This document shows, one piece after another, positions 10,906 through 20,693 of a DNA stretch of 22,500 bases. The translations under genes and the position numbers were made by a program. Numbering within the stretch: the stretch's first letter is position 1; every line of letters starts with the position of its first letter. The stretch is from Anaeromyces robustus. Lineage: Eukaryota; Neocallimastigomycota; Neocallimastigomycetes; Neocallimastigales; Neocallimastigaceae. The DNA is taken from NCBI GenBank assembly GCA_002104895.1, contig MCFG01000011.1, forward strand, positions 325,001 to 347,500, read 5' to 3'. Under the pieces are notes generated by a model. That model saw nothing but the letters and a program-made list of their open reading frames with translations. It was not told the DNA's origin and did no database searches.

Positions 10906-11340
10906 ATCTAATATTATTTAGCCAAGAGTAGGTTGTTTTTTTTTTTTTTTTTTTCAATCGATTAGTATTTATTAATTCATAAAAATATATATATATATAC
11001 ATCTTTTTCCTAAATTTCTCTAAAACTCATCTCTTTATATATATATTTCAATTTATTAAACAATATCATTTATAAATTTCTATAATATTTTTAATTCTAT
11101 CAATAAAAAAAATTTTTTTTAAGCACACAATTTGTATATCATCTTTATTGAGTTTAAATATTAATATGCATGAATCATAAAAAAAAAAAATACATAATAA
11201 TAAAAAAATAATGATACTAATAAGAAAATTCAGATATCCATTATAGATAATTATGAAATAATACTAGTGGATATAAAGTAGTATAGTAATACATAAAAAC
11301 AATAATTCTATATGTAGAATTAAGGGTTAGAATATGGATT

Positions 11341-11580
11341 TAAAGTAAAATTGATCTATCCTATTCCACTTGGGTCGGTAATAAGATCGGCATTTACCCT
11401 ACTAGGCTGTCCTATTGTGTTATCAACATTGACGTTCCTGGAAAGGTTGGTTTTGAATTTTTTGAACAATAGATGATGTTGTCTTTTACAAATAGCAGGC
11501 ATGATATTATTCTAATAGAGCTGAAGATCGCAACAAGAATGGAGATTTTTGAATATGTACCAGTCTCAGTCTGACATTTA
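11341..11580. pseudogene. GC-richer island, probable gene or retroelement remnant (unidentified)
   Basis: Counting by eye gives 84 G+C in 240 bases (35%), the level of the exons here, against about 10% in flanking DNA. No frame is intact. The minus strand has a 51-codon frame at 11359-11511, ending with a short VNADLITDPSG string, and a 63-codon frame at 11415-11603. The plus strand has 42 codons (11344-11469), a TAG, then 33 codons (to 11571). The LITDPSG string is loosely reminiscent of the stretch before the reverse transcriptase domain of LINE-type elements (for example ITDP followed by a branched residue), but this is weak. The family and strand are unknown. A non-coding RNA is another possibility. 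Confidence 0.4.
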
Positions 11581-11773
11581 TACAAACATTTCCAATTCCT
11601 CTTTCAATAAAATATATATATATATGTTCTATTGGTGTATTATTATAAATTCTTTAACTACAATAATATTTATATAAATATATTTATTATCATTATATAA
11701 TTTTTTTTTTTGTAAATCAAAAAGTAAAAAGAAAAAGTAAAAAAAAAAAAGGTATTTTTAGAATATTACAATT

Positions 11774-11804
<31 letters not shown>

Positions 11805-11872
11805 AAGGTATTGAATACAGTATTGGCTAATCAAGAATTTATAGAAACTTTAATCTTTATTTTTTTTTTTTT

Positions 11873-11945
11873 AAATTTATCTTCTATTTCTACTGACATT
11901 ATTTTTTTTTTTTTTTAAAATTTATCTTCTATTTCTACTGACATT
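11873..11945. repeat. 45-bp-period tandem duplication (28-bp identical units plus T tract)
   Basis: A 28-bp unit, AAATTTATC followed by TTCTATTTCTACTGACATT, occurs identically at 11873-11900 and 11918-11945. Each copy is preceded by a T tract. Identity suggests a recent duplication. Confidence 0.88.
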
Positions 11946-12760
11946 TCTTTTTTCTATTCTCTTTTATTCTCTTATTTTTCTTTTTTTTTTCCTTTTTTTT
12001 TTTTTTTTTTTTTTTAGTTACTTATTTTACATATATTTATTTAATTTATTTTGATATTATTATTTTATTTATTTTACTTTTTTCTTTTTTTATTTTATTT
12101 TAAATTTTCATTTTTCTTATATGTATTATATTACTTATATTTATTTATTTTATTATTATTCTACTATAATTCAATGAATAAAAAGAAAAAAAAAATTGAA
12201 TTATATATAAATATATATATAACTTTCAAATTTATTTTTATTTTTTTTTTTCTTTCTTTTTATTTTTTTTTTTTTTTTATTAATTTTTATTTTTTTTTTT
12301 ATTTTTTTTTTTTTTTTTTTTATTTATTATTATTATTATAATTTATTTAAATATTTTATTTTTATTAATTATTTTTTATTTAATAATCAATTAAAAATTT
12401 CTATATATATTATAATTTTATTTTATAAAAAAAAAAAAAAATTATATTTAGAAGTAGCATTATTATTAATTTTAATGTAATAAATAATCTCAAAAGTTAA
12501 TAATAATGAAAATAAAATAAAAGAGATAAACAAAAAAAAAAAAAAAAGAAATAAAGAAAAAGAAGTATTTATAAAAAGAATAAAATTGAAAAGAAAAGAA
12601 TATTGATTATACATATAATTTATAAAAAAAAATACAATATTAATAAAAAATTATAATATTTCTTCGATTGTTGTTTTGGTTTTGTTTTTATTATTTTTTT
12701 TTTTTTTCATTATATTTATTTTCTTTTCTTTCCTTTTTTTTTTTTTTTTTTTTTCTTTTT

Positions 12761-12794
<34 letters not shown>

Positions 12795-12998
12795 TTATTA
12801 TTATCCTTTTCTTTTTTCCATTTTTTTTTATTATTTATTTATTATTTATTTATTTATTATTTTTTATTATTTTATTTTCACCATTTTTTTTTTCATACAG
12901 CATTTTATAAAAGGAATTTTGTTTTTATTTTTTGAATGAATGGTTTAAGATTATTTTTAAATATTGTGTTGATAAAACGATACCAAAGATTATCGAAT

Positions 12999-13010
12999 CT
13001 ATGCCCAAAT
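12999..13010 (-). CDS. terminal micro-exon of G-beta (Ile-Trp-Ala-stop)
   Basis: The 12 bases read ATT TGG GCA TAG on the minus strand and follow a GTAG acceptor (13012-13011). Joined to the preceding AAG codon they give LKIWA, the usual end of fungal G-beta. Without it, read-through of the donor at 13170 gives a non-conserved VRINNK tail. Confidence 0.9.
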   Translation of the reverse strand: MWA

Positions 13011-13057
13011 CTACATAAATAAAAAAAAATTATAATAAAATTTATATATAAACATAA

Positions 13058-13102
<45 letters not shown>

Positions 13103-13678
13103 TACTATTTTTATTTACTATATTTTTAATATATAACAATTAAAATTCTATTTTTATTATTTATTCTTACCTTAAGCATACTATCCCAACTACCGGTACA
13201 AAGAGCCATACCATCAGATGAAACACCAAGGCAACTAACTCTGTTTTCGTGACCAGCTAGTACACCAACACGTTCACCCTTTAAGGTATCCCAAACATTA
13301 CAGTTGAAATCATCATAACCGGCAAATAATAATCTACCAGAAATAGAGAATGCAACAGAAGTAATACCACAAAGAATATTATCATGAGTATATTGGTTCA
13401 TTTCACGATCAGCTCTTAAATCGAATAATCTACAAGAAGCATCATCAGAACCAGTACCAACTGCATCACCATTAGGGAAGAATCTTTTTTAAAAAAGAAA
13501 AAAAAATTGGGAATAAAATTAAAATAACATATTTATAATTATATAATTAATATTATTTTTTATGTTTTTAATAAATAGAAAAATAATTAAATTAAAAAAA
13601 AAATATTAAAGCAATAAATAAAATACATTTTTTGAAATAATATTAATAATTATTGAGTGATGTTTTTAAAAAAAAAAT

Positions 13679-13709
<31 letters not shown>

Positions 13710-15142
13710 TCACAAAAAATAATAATAAAAATAATCATAATAGAAAAAATAAAATTTTATATAAAAAAATTGTAAAAAATTATCTAACAATAAAGTAATA
13801 ATAATAAAACTTACTGAACAGCATTAATATCTGATTCATGACCAGTGAAAGTTTGTACACAACGGCCAGTTCTAATATCCCATACCTTAGCAGTAGCATC
13901 ACAAGCACCAGAAACGAAAATATTCTTATCTGGAGAAAGAGAAAGACTCATAACATCACCAGTATGATCAGTGAATTCTAAAGTTTTCATACCAGCATCA
14001 ATATCCCAAAGCATACAGGACATATCACCAGAACTTGTCAATATTTGACGATCACCAAGGAATCTACAGCAAGAAAGATAACCAGTGTGAGCGCTAAGTT
14101 CTCTTGCAACCTTTACAGAGCCTTCCTTAGTCTTTAAATTATAAATAGAACAAATATTATCTAAACCACCACAAGCAACAAAATTACCAGAAGGAGCATA
14201 GGCACAGGTCATAACCCATGATGAACGTAAAGGAATAGCATGAACCTTATTAGTAGTATAACCATCCCAAACAATTAATTTACCATCTTGAGAAGCACTA
14301 ACTAAATGTCTTTTATCAGAAGCCCAGTGCATAGCATAAATTTTTGCAAGGTGACCCTTTAAGGTTCTTCTGACTTTCATAGAAAGACGTGGAAGTTGTT
14401 CAACTTCTTGTGCTACAGCTCTTACTATTTATTTTTATTTTATATATATATTTTTTTCGTTTCCATTATATAGTTTTCATTTTTTTTTTTTTATTGTATA
14501 TATTTCATAATTTTTGTTTTTTGGTTTTTCGTTTTTTTTTTTTTTTTTTGTTTTTATGTTTTTAAATATTTTTATTTTTAAATTAGTTTTGTTTTTAAAT
14601 TTTATTTTATTTTATTTTATTGTTTTTATTTTGATTTAAATATGATATATTATCAAAAATAATAATTATATAATATTCAATTTATTGAATTTATTTAGTA
14701 AATATAAATATTATAATAAATCGTATAATATTAAATATTTAATAAATATAATTTAATATATTCATTATTTTTATTGTTTTTTATTTTTATTAATATTTGA
14801 GATATATTAAATATATAAAATGATATATTAAAAAAAATATATTATTAGTAATCATATATATATGCATAAAATACTTTTTTATTGATTTTTTCTTTTTTCT
14901 ATACTTTATGTTTATTTAAATTCTCTTTTACTAAAGATATAAAATATAAACTATTTTTAAAAATATGTTTTTCTCTATATTTCCATTTATTTTATTTATT
15001 ATTTTTTATTAATTTTATTTTATTTATTTTTAATTTGCTTACAAGTTGTATCATTTAATGAATCCTTTTTAGCTTTAATCTTTTCTTTTAAAATTTCAGC
15101 TTCCTTACGAGCGTTAGCTGTTCTTTCTGCGATATCACCCAT
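12999..15142 (-). CDS. heterotrimeric G-protein beta subunit, four exons, 344 aa
   Basis: Exons in order of transcription are 15142-15043, 14424-13815, 13483-13171 and 13010-12999. All junctions are GT-AG with GTAAG donors, and together they give 344 residues, normal for the family. Residues 1-33 form the N-terminal coiled coil ([19 protein letters not shown]...) that pairs with G-gamma. After [16 protein letters not shown] the seven-bladed WD40 propeller runs from about 55 to 344, with typical GH...WD pairs such as [20 protein letters not shown] and NVWDTLKGE. It is near-identical to fungal G-beta (for example [21 protein letters not shown]). It acts at the plasma membrane with G-alpha and G-gamma downstream of GPCRs. 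The final exon codes only Ile-Trp-Ala and TAG, completing blade 7 (LKIWA). The acceptor at 14425 was chosen because the nearby alternative AG makes a stop. It is divergent from the ankyrin gene and 5.5 kb away. Confidence 0.95.
13011..13170 (-). other. G-beta intron 3 (160 nt) with an (ATT)n array
   Basis: The donor is GTAAGA at 13170-13165 and the acceptor is GTAG ending at 13011; the intron is phase 0. It carries about 14-15 ATT units at 13058-13101. Confidence 0.85.
13058..13101. repeat. (ATT)n microsatellite inside G-beta intron 3
   Basis: About fifteen uninterrupted ATT units within the last intron of the G-beta gene. Confidence 0.88.
13484..13814 (-). other. G-beta intron 2 (331 nt)
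   Basis: The donor is GTAAGT at 13814-13809 and the acceptor is AAAAAAG ending at 13484; the intron is phase 2, splitting Gln237. The interior is A/T only in most places, with an AT dinucleotide run near 13680-13710. Nothing else is seen in it. Confidence 0.85.
14425..15041 (-). other. G-beta intron 1 (617 nt)
   Basis: The donor is GTAAGC at 15041-15036 or one base beside it, with the exon ending in T at 15043 (phase 1). The acceptor is ATAG ending at 14425. It is the longest intron in the window. It holds A/T homopolymers and a short TTTTA array near 14600-14622; no embedded gene or RNA is seen. Confidence 0.82.
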
Positions 15143-15252
15143 GTTTATTTATTTCTATTTTATTTTATTTTATAAAAAAAAAGTTAATAATAATATTTTT
15201 TTAATATATGAATAAAAAATTAAAAAAAAAAAATAAATCATGTTTTTTTTTA

Positions 15253-15255
15253 TAT

Positions 15256-15318
<63 letters not shown>

Positions 15319-15320
15319 TT
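15253..15320. repeat. (TTTA)n microsatellite
   Basis: About seventeen uninterrupted units just upstream of the G-beta start codon on its strand, where it reads AAAT. Confidence 0.88.
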
Positions 15321-17032
15321 AAAAATTTAATTAAAACAACATTCTTTTAATATATATTTTTATTTTTTTTTTCTCTTTTATTGTAAATAAAAAGAATTGT
15401 TTCATATATTATATATTTTTATGATTATATTTATTATATTTTGTGAAATATAATTTCGCCGATATTATTTATAAAAAATATTATATTTTCATAAGTAATT
15501 ATTTATTTAAATTTATTATTATTCCAAAAAATATATATATAATAAAAATGAAAAGAAAAAATATGTAAATAAAATAATAATAACAATAAAACGTTTATTC
15601 TCAATATTATATTATTTATTGTAATAGTAAAGCTATTATATGGATAAACAATGAAACAAGGAAATTTAATTATTACTTTATATTATTGAGAAAATAAAGG
15701 AACTTTTTGTTGTTTTTATTTTTTAATTTATTTATAAAAATATGTATATTATTAAATATTGTTGGTATATATAGATATTATTTTTTTTTATAATTTATTA
15801 TTTACAAAATACTATCTATAAATTTTGGTGAAATTAAATAAAAAGAAAAAAAAAAAGTTGACAATCTTTTTTTAAATATATATAAATTGGTTTAAAATAA
15901 ATACTTGAAAAGTCTTTATTTTAAATAATAGTTTCTATTTTTTGTTTTATAATGTATATATTTCTATTGATTATTAAATTATTTCTAAATTAAAACATTC
16001 ATTTATCTATAATTATCAACGATTATTTTTTTTATTTATTTTAATAATAATAAAAAAAAATAAAAAAAAAAATTAAAAATTGTTATTTTTTTTTTTTTTT
16101 TTTTTGTATAATTATTATATTATATGAAGAATTATAAATATAAATTATAAATATAATTATAATTATAAATTATAAATTATAAATATAAAAATATAAATAA
16201 TATTTTTTTAAAAAATAAAATTAAACTTTTTTTTAATTTTCTATGTACTATTATAGTATATTGTATTGATTTATTCTATAAATAATTAATTTATTAAAAT
16301 ATACATAATTAAATATATTCAATTATATATTATTACTATTAATTTTGTTTATTTCACATATATTTTAATATATATATAAAAATTAATAAATTAATAAAGA
16401 GAAAAAAAAAAAAATAAAATTAATTTGATAATAATATTTTTTTTTAATTATGTATTAAAAATACTTTCAAAAGTATTTAAAACTTTATTGTATAATTATT
16501 ACGTATGAACTTTTTGTTTAATTTTTGTTTTTTGTATATATCTTGTTTCTATCTTAAATTGAAAACAATAATGTGAAGTGTCTTTTTTTTTTATTTTTCT
16601 ATATTTACTTCTAATACTTATAAATATTGTATAATAATAGTAATTTTTTAAAAATATCATATATATATATAATCATAATATTTTTTTAATATTTATTTAT
16701 TTTATTTCAAGCGATTTTATTTATTTTTATATTTTAGAATTTTTAACTTTATTAGTAATAAGATTTAACTTATAAACTTTAAAATTCTTTAAAAATTGTA
16801 TTTTATCATTTGCTTTCAACATAATAAATTTAAACATTAAAATTAAATATTTATTATATAATTAACAATTCAAAATTCTTATCTAATGAAACATTTTTAT
16901 TAGTATTTTTTTTTATTATTTTTCTTACTTAGTTTATTGATTTATTAATAGAATGGTTGTATAAATATGAATATTTATTAATATTTTTAAAATTTTATAA
17001 ATTAAAATAAAATTTTTTGAATTGATAACATT

Positions 17033-17077
17033 CTATTAATAATAAGCAATAAAATTTTTATTGCTTATTATTAATAG
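17033..17077. repeat. 45-bp near-perfect palindrome (22-bp arms, 1-bp centre)
   Basis: The left arm 17033-17054 begins CTATTAATAATAAGC. The right arm 17056-17077 is its exact reverse complement, ending GCTTATTATTAATAG. One T at 17055 separates them. Perfect 22-bp arms with G/C positions matched are beyond what this A/T background readily gives. Confidence 0.9.
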
Positions 17078-17287
17078 GAATAATAGAAAAAAAAGGTAAA
17101 AGATTTCTTATAAAAAATAAAGAGGAAAATTATATACTATTTTTCTTATTTATTTTTATATGTGTTTTTATGATATTTAACAATATTTATAATAGATTAG
17201 TAAGCATTCTAATTATATTATTTTTATCTTATAATATCATGAATTTTTTTTTTAATATTTTATTATATATAATTAGTTTATTATTTA

Positions 17288-17354
17288 TTTAGTTAGTTAT
17301 TTAGTTAGTTTAGTTAGTTATTTAGTTAATTAGTTAGTTTAGTTAGTTAGTTAA
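17288..17354. repeat. TTAG/TTTAG-rich degenerate array
   Basis: Irregular TTAG units mix with TTTAG and TTAT, leading into the TTTA array that follows. It looks like a diverged edge of that array. It is too irregular for telomeric repeat. Confidence 0.7.
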
Positions 17355-17365
17355 GTATTTAATTA

Positions 17366-17408
17366 TTTATTTACTTATTTACTTATTTATTTATTTATTT
17401 ATTTATTT

Positions 17409-17464
<56 letters not shown>

Positions 17465-17490
17465 TCTACTTATTTATTTATTATTTAATA
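17366..17490. repeat. (TTTA)n array with variants
   Basis: About 30 TTTA-type units with occasional TTAC and CTAC variants and one 3-bp phase slip near 17410. Confidence 0.88.
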
Positions 17491-18916
17491 TTTATTATTT
17501 AATATTTATTATTATAGATAATTTTTTTATCATGATTATTATTATAATAAAAATCAATTCTATTAGTTTTAATTATATAATAATTTTATAATATCATATA
17601 TTAAATTATATTACAATATATAATACACTATTGCAATATTATATTATTTATAATAAAAGGAAATATTTATACAATAGACATAATCAAATTTATATTATTA
17701 TTTTATCATATTTTATATCTTTTTTATTTATTAATTTTATTATATTTAATTATACCATATTATTATTGTTAATGATATTTATTAAATGTATTAAACATTT
17801 ATATTGATTTCATTAAATTTGTATTACTAATGTAAAACTTGTGTTTATTAAAATATTAATAAATAAAATTAATTATAATTAATTATAATAATGAAATTAT
17901 TAAAATATTAATTTCGACTTCTTTTATTAATCTAAAAATATTTATTATTTATCATTATTATATAGTTATTGTAATACAATATATAGATATTATAAAATAG
18001 TATACAGATGTTGTAAAATTTTTTTAATAATACCATAAATGTCAACAATAATTATTGAAGCAAAATAAAAGTATAAAAAAAAAAAAAAAAAAAAAAAACT
18101 ATTTTATCTTATTTATGTTGTTTTATATAGCATAATAAATATCCAAGTAAACTTAAATTATCATCAATAACAAAATGTGGATTATTTTTCTTTCTATTTA
18201 ATTAAATTGACACTATGGTTTTTTATACTTTTTTTTTTTTTTGGTTGTTGTAGTTTTTACATTTTTTTTTTCCTTCACATACTTTATATAATAATGATTC
18301 ACATGATTTTCAACTTAAATTTATTATTAAATAAAGTTTTAATTGCTTAATTTATTAATTAATATCATTTTTATGTATTATGTTTTGTTTTTTATTTTTG
18401 TTTTGTTTTTGTTTTTGTTTTTTTTTTCTTTTTTTATAATTTTTTTTATTTAATTTTATTTAATTTTATTTAATAATCACTTAATAATTATTTACTTACA
18501 AATCTTTTTTTTTTTATTAAGAATTCTATTATTCATTATATTAATATATATTCAATGTAATAATTATACAATAAATTGAAAAAATTAAAATTTAATATAA
18601 ATTTAATAAATTTAATATGGACGATACTATTGTTACTTGGTAATAGTTGATGCATTTCTATCAAAATAAGGGTGGATTAAATAATTTATATCCCATTTCT
18701 ATATTACTTTATATATACAAAACAATTATAATAATTTCATTATATTCATTTATATTTTATTATATTTTTATTATATATTATTAAATTTTATTAATTATAA
18801 GATTCGATTCTTTTATGTTTTTTATTTATTATAAATAATTATTAATTCATATAATATTTTTATTTATATTTATTATACAATATAATGAATCTTTTATGTA
18901 ATATACATATATTGGT

Positions 18917-18948
18917 GTATAGCATATGTAATATGTAATATGCTATAC
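18917..18948. repeat. inverted repeat, 11-bp arms, 10-nt loop
   Basis: GTATAGCATAT at 18917-18927 is matched by its exact reverse complement at 18938-18948. The loop GTAATATGTA itself repeats the TATGTAATATG motif found just around it. Confidence 0.85.
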
Positions 18949-19010
18949 CGTATGTAACCTGAATATAAATATAATATTTTATATTAGTCATTAATTTATA
19001 TAATAATAAT

Positions 19011-19150
19011 TTATTCTTTCGTTATTAATTATATTCGATTTTTTTAATTTTATAAAGTTTTGATAATTGAAATAAATTTATTATTCTTTTGCAATTAATT
19101 ATATTCCATTTTTTTAATTTTATAAAGCTTTGATAATGGAAATAAATTTA
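19011..19150. repeat. 70-bp tandem duplication (two copies, 6 differences)
   Basis: Copy 1 is 19011-19080 and copy 2 is 19081-19150, both beginning TTATTCTTT and ending AATAAATTTA, with no indels. Six substitutions were counted by eye (about 91% identity). A weak further relative of its first third may lie near 19500-19520. Confidence 0.92.
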
Positions 19151-19874
19151 ATAATTTACTATCTTTGATTATTCAGTTAATGAATTTATATAATTTTATC
19201 AATGAAATAATTTAATTATATACAACTTTTATAAAAATATTGTAATACTGTTTAAATCTATACATATATTTTATATTATGAAAATAATATATAATTCTTT
19301 CTCATTTTGTTTACATAATAATAAAAAAAATAATAAATAAATAAATAAATAAAATTATATTGTCTTTAAGCATTATAACGAGTAATTACTCTTTTTAAAC
19401 TTTTTTACTTATCATATAAAAAAAATAATAAATTATATTTGTTATCCTTATCATATTATCATTATCATTCTTACTCTTTCTTTTAAATTATAATGAAGTT
19501 TCGTTAATTAACTATATTCTTCTTCTTCTTCTTTAAATTGCAATATATTTTGTTATTAATAAATCAATAATAAATATTTATACAGTTTAAATAATTATAT
19601 TTTATTTTAAAAAAATAAAAATAAAAATAAAATATAGCAAAATGATAAAAATTATTATATTTATATTTACATATTAAAAATTTATGCTTTTATTATTAAA
19701 AATTAATAAAAAAAAATTCTTAAAAAAAATTTTATAATATTTTTATTTTTATCAAATAATATCATTAAATTAATAATTTTTATTTTTAATTATTATATTA
19801 TAAATTTTATTATTTATTTAATTTATCTATATACATTTATATTTAATGATTTATTTAATTATTTATTTAACCAT

Positions 19875-19914
19875 GTTTATTTAATTTATTTATTTATTTA
19901 TTTATTTATTTAAT

Positions 19915-19957
<43 letters not shown>

Positions 19958-19970
19958 TTCATTTATTCAT

Positions 19971-20009
<39 letters not shown>

Positions 20010-20014
20010 TTTGT

Positions 20015-20089
<75 letters not shown>

Positions 20090-20092
20090 TTA
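19875..20092. repeat. long (TTTA)n array with variant units
   Basis: About 50 units of TTTA with scattered variants, including two ATTC-type units near 19958-19972 and one TTTG near 20012. The array lies about 600 bp before the ankyrin gene start. Confidence 0.9.
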
Positions 20093-20667
20093 AGTTTATT
20101 ATTAATTAGTTACCATCAATCTATTTGCTTATTTTAAAAAAAATAATCTATTTCATTATTCTAGTTAAAATATACTTTCCATGAGAGTATAAAATGCTTA
20201 ATTTTATTAATTAAAATAATACAAAAAAGATTATCCATTTAGCTTATATTTAATATACATTTTTTTATATAGTTTTATATATATATTAATACAATATAAT
20301 AATAAAAAAAAAAAAAAAGGAATAAAATTCAATATTATTTAAAATTAAAATATTATAAAAATGAATATCTAATTTAAGAACAATAATAATTACATAATTA
20401 ACTGATAAATTCAAAATATACAATTGAAATATTATAAATTTATTTATATTTTTATTTAAATCTTAGTATAGATTTTATTTTTTATAATATTGAATATAAC
20501 AATAATTAATGAATGAATGACAAAAATTCTAATAAAATATAATACATATAATTATATATTATTTATTAATTTTTTTATTGTTATTATTATTCAAAATCTT
20601 ATTTAATTGTATATTAATTTATATATATATATATACTGTAAAAATTTTAAATAAAAAAAAAACAAAA

Positions 20668-20681
20668 AGAGAGAGAGAGAG
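20668..20681. repeat. (AG)7 tract in the ankyrin gene leader
   Basis: Seven AG units followed by an A tract end just before the ATG at 20694. It is the only purine dinucleotide run of this kind seen in the window. It could be a promoter or leader element, but its function is not shown. Confidence 0.75.
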
Positions 20682-20693
20682 AAAAAAAAAAAA

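Larger units (their letters stand above)
9193..12998. other. intergenic region between the convergent fumarate reductase and G-beta genes
   Basis: This 3.8 kb stretch separates the 3' ends of two converging genes. It contains runs of 30 A (9341-9370) and 31 T (9598-9628), an AAT/ACT repeat near 9755-9800, a 17-bp direct repeat at 10861-10877 and 10889-10905, the GC-richer island at 11341-11580, a 45-bp-period duplication, and very long T tracts at 11990-12015 and 12240-12800. The Phe/Tyr/Leu-rich open frames between 12051 and 12939 are translations of these T tracts. No intact gene is seen. Confidence 0.7.
15143..20693. other. intergenic region between divergent G-beta and ankyrin genes
   Basis: This 5.5 kb stretch lies between the 5' ends of two divergent genes, so it must hold both promoters, though no core element stands out. 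It contains TTTA arrays (15253-15320, 17366-17490, 19875-20092), a TTAG-rich patch (17288-17354), a small hairpin with 9-bp arms (16459-16467 and 16470-16478), a 22-bp-arm palindrome (17033-17077), an 11-bp-arm inverted repeat (18917-18948), a 70-bp duplication (19011-19150) and a 12-bp palindrome (GAGTAATTACTC, 19380-19391). No coding-like composition is seen. Confidence 0.7.

Noticed and set aside
11341-11580. GC-richer island as a tRNA or 5S rRNA gene
   Set aside because: No TTCGA-type B box or cloverleaf arms were found, and it is too long for one tRNA; no 5S motif was recognised.
12051-12939. Four Phe/Tyr/Leu-rich open frames on both strands that mimic membrane proteins
   Set aside because: All lie in long T tracts; the apparent hydrophobic segments are runs of TTT, TTA and TAT codons, and they overlap in several frames.
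17288-17354. TTAG-rich patch as an interstitial telomere
   Set aside because: Units are irregular (TTAG, TTTAG, TTAT) and grade into the TTTA array; no true telomere unit such as TTAGGG is present.
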